34,380 bases of DNA from contig CAJPLH010000003.1 of NCBI GenBank assembly GCA_905371275.1, positions 1 to 34,380 of the forward strand, written 5' to 3'. The number at the start of each line of letters is the position of its first letter. The first letter of the stretch is position 1. Below are positions 32,904-34,380 of the stretch, in pieces. Under the pieces are notes generated by a model that was not told the origin of the DNA, searched no databases, and saw nothing but the letters and a program-made list of their open reading frames with translations. Both the position numbers and the translations under genes were made by a program. Source of the stretch: Prevotellaceae bacterium (lineage in GTDB: Bacteria > Bacteroidota > Bacteroidia > Bacteroidales > Bacteroidaceae).

Positions 32904-33112
32904 TCACAATCACTGCGAATGGTTGCTTTAATGAGAATATATAAAGGTGTGGAGAGGACTGTTCTTCAGAAATATTATTCTTCAGAAATAAGAATCAAGA
33001 TGATGGTTCTGTTGTCAAAAAAGCGATTCTCACCGCAACAGTTATGCAATACTGACGTATTGTTGTAGACTGTTCATATGACTTGAACAAAAAAACACAA
33101 GGTTTTCAGCTG
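32904..33112 (-). promoter_or_regulatory. Long structured leader of rho
   Basis: If transcription starts from the box at 33113-33120, the rho mRNA has a leader of about 200 bases. It contains a hairpin with CAATAC/GTATTG (33047-33052 with 33057-33062) extended by AACAGT/ACTGTT (33037-33042 with 33069-33074). It also has a direct repeat TTCTTCAGAAATA at 32962-32974 and 32978-32990. Rho leaders are autoregulated in other bacteria; a similar role here is inference. Confidence 0.45.
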
Positions 33113-33144
33113 CAAAAATAAAACAAATCTCTCAATTATGCGAA
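33113..33144 (-). promoter_or_regulatory. Probable promoter of rho
   Basis: On the minus strand TATTTTTG (33113-33120) matches TAnnTTTG. The -33 position 20 bases away reads TTCG (33141-33144), one base from TTTG, and lies inside the inverted repeat shared with the divergent ABC-F gene. Confidence 0.45.
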
Positions 33145-33172
33145 TTTACTCCTCACTTTTTTGTAAATTCGC
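33140..33172. promoter_or_regulatory. Perfect 10-bp inverted repeat between the divergent rho and ABC-F genes
   Basis: GCGAATTTAC (33140-33149) and GTAAATTCGC (33163-33172) flank 13 bases. The right arm includes TAAATTCG, a one-mismatch -7 box for the plus-strand ABC-F gene 19 bases before its ATG. The left arm covers the putative -33 of rho. It could be an operator or an RNA hairpin. Confidence 0.5.
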
Positions 33173-33190
33173 TTCATAAAATTCCGATTT

Positions 33191-34380
33191 ATGGCTACCC
33201 CCTACCTAGATATACAGAATTTAACCAAAAGTATTGGTGATTTAATCCTCTTCGAAGATCTTTCTTTTAGCGTTGCTGAAGGACAGCACGTGGGACTTAT
33301 TGCTCGCAACGGAGCAGGAAAATCAACCTTGCTTGGACTGATTGCCGGAAAAGACACCGCTGACTCGGGAGATATTGTTTTTCAGAAAGGCATTCGTGTG
33401 GGTATGCTGGAACAAACTCCTGAATTTGCCCCTGAGATGCCGGTAAAAAAGGCGGTTGCGAGTCGTTTGAAAGCTGAATATGCTTCGCTCCTCATTGCCG
33501 ATGAGGGGCAGTCTTTGCAAGCACACACGGATGCTTTCGATGCTGATGAGGAATGGACGGAGGTGCAACTCCGCGCACAACAAATTCTCACTCAACTGAA
33601 AATCACTCAACTGGATAAACCTGTTGGTTTGTTATCGGGAGGACAACAGAAGCGCGTGGCTCTGGCTTCAGTGCTCATTGCTAATCCCGACTTGCTCATT
33701 CTCGACGAACCCACCAACCATCTGGATTTGGAGATGATTGAATGGTTGGAGAAATATCTGCAACGCAACACTAAAGCTCTCCTCTTGGTGACGCACGATC
33801 GCTATTTTCTCGACCGTGTGTGTCAATCTATTGTGGAGATTGATCAGCAAACGGCATATAGTTATAAGGGAAATTATGCCTACTATTTGGAGAAACGCGA
33901 CGAACGCATCGCGGCTACCAATGCTAACATTGACAAAGCGCGCAATCTCTATCGCAAAGAACTCGACTGGATGCGCCGACAACCGCAGGCACGTGGTCAC
34001 AAGAGTCGTTCGCGCAAGGAGGCTTTCTACGAACTCGAACAACAAGCGAAACGACGCACTGAGGAACGCGCTGCGCGACTTAATGTGAAGGCTGGATACA
34101 TTGGTTCTAAGATTTTTGAGGCTGAATATGTATCGAAAACTTTTGAGGATGGTATCGTTATTCTCAAAGATTTCTACTACAATTTCTCGCGCTTTGAGAA
34201 AATGGGTATCGTGGGAAACAATGGAACAGGGAAAAGTACGTTCATCAAAATGCTCCTTGGGGAAGTTCCTCCCTCTAGCGGGCGTTTTGTGGTGGGAGAA
34301 ACCGTGAAGTTTGGCTATTTCTCTCAAGATGGGTTGCCGATTGATACGCAGATGAAAGTGATTGATGTGGTGCGTAATGT
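33191..34380 (+). CDS. ABC-F family ATPase, 3' end cut by the window
   Basis: A soluble tandem-ABC protein acting on ribosomes; the Uup/EttA-like branch is likely. The 396 visible residues start MATPYLDIQNLTKSIGDLIL. The first ATPase domain has Walker A ARNGAGKSTLL, signature LSGGQQKRVALAS, Walker B LLILDEPTNHLD and the H-loop THDRYFLDRV. The interdomain linker (ERIAATNANIDKARNLYRKELDWMRRQPQARGHKSR) is the ABC-F P-site tRNA-interacting region and is of moderate length. The second domain begins with Walker A GNNGTGKSTF; the rest lies beyond 34380. No membrane segments are present. Whether it is a housekeeping translation factor or an antibiotic-resistance protein cannot be decided from this part. 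Confidence 0.92.
   Translation, partial: MATPYLDIQNLTKSIGDLILFEDLSFSVAEGQHVGLIARNGAGKSTLLGLIAGKDTADSGDIVFQKGIRVGMLEQTPEFAPEMPVKKAVASRLKAEYASLLIADEGQSLQAHTDAFDADEEWTEVQLRAQQILTQLKITQLDKPVGLLSGGQQKRVALASVLIANPDLLILDEPTNHLDLEMIEWLEKYLQRNTKALLLVTHDRYFLDRVCQSIVEIDQQTAYSYKGNYAYYLEKRDERIAATNANIDKARNLYRKELDWMRRQPQARGHKSRSRKEAFYELEQQAKRRTEERAARLNVKAGYIGSKIFEAEYVSKTFEDGIVILKDFYYNFSRFEKMGIVGNNGTGKSTFIKMLLGEVPPSSGRFVVGETVKFGYFSQDGLPIDTQMKVIDVVRN

Overview
The window looks like ordinary chromosome from a member of the Bacteroidales, most likely a Prevotella/Alloprevotella-type Prevotellaceae. The evidence is the AddB-like helicase-nuclease starting with the VVFPNKRAS motif, DUF4924 and DUF5715 proteins, a Rho factor with a long charged N-terminal insertion, a LemA/TPM pair, a GluP-type sugar carrier inside a gal cluster, and promoters of the Bacteroidetes form TTG-N19/20-TAnnTTTG with few Shine-Dalgarno sites. 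I see no rRNA, tRNA, CRISPR array, complete insertion sequence or prophage. Genus-level placement is inference.

Layout. 1-1838: 5' part of an addB-like gene (minus strand). 2130-3170: galE (plus), closed by a strong terminator and followed by a small inverted-repeat element. 3848-4255: a small lipoprotein with spanin-like architecture (plus). 4294-8448: tsaC, a ClC channel, ubiE/menG and aroE, transcribed leftwards; the tsaC-clc gap is made entirely of short tandem repeats. 8544-11659: a PEtN-transferase-type sulfatase-fold enzyme and an acyltransferase, both probable envelope modifiers. 11834-15797: MscS and an outer-membrane pair (double beta-barrel protein plus OmpA-domain protein). 15834-19962: prfA, purM, lemA and a TPM-domain protein. 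20114-22283: lysE-type exporter, DUF4924 and DUF5715 (M15-like peptidase). 22464-26182: galM-gluP-galK. 26183-27321: a 1.1 kb gene-free repeat island. 27322-30473: yceD, rpmF, fabH and era. 30609-32903: rho. 33191-end: an ABC-F ATPase (plus, cut by the window edge).

How the genes work together. GluP imports galactose or glucose, GalM converts the beta to the alpha anomer, GalK phosphorylates it, and the unlinked GalE interconverts UDP-galactose and UDP-glucose; no galT is in the window. yceD-rpmF-fabH is the common ribosome/fatty-acid neighbourhood. LysE, DUF4924 and DUF5715 are tightly packed. The sulfatase/acyltransferase pair, MscS and the OmpA pair are envelope functions.

The least ordinary content is non-coding. 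There are three copies of a composite element (a 19-nt GTGACA-direct-repeat box followed by a CG-alternating palindrome), a MITE-like inverted-repeat element with a solo end 15 kb away, a 7-copy 22-bp tandem array, and two related heptamer arrays, one of which continues as a 9-bp array that places eight in-frame TAG codons in a row at the end of tsaC. No complete new defence or mobile system is evident.
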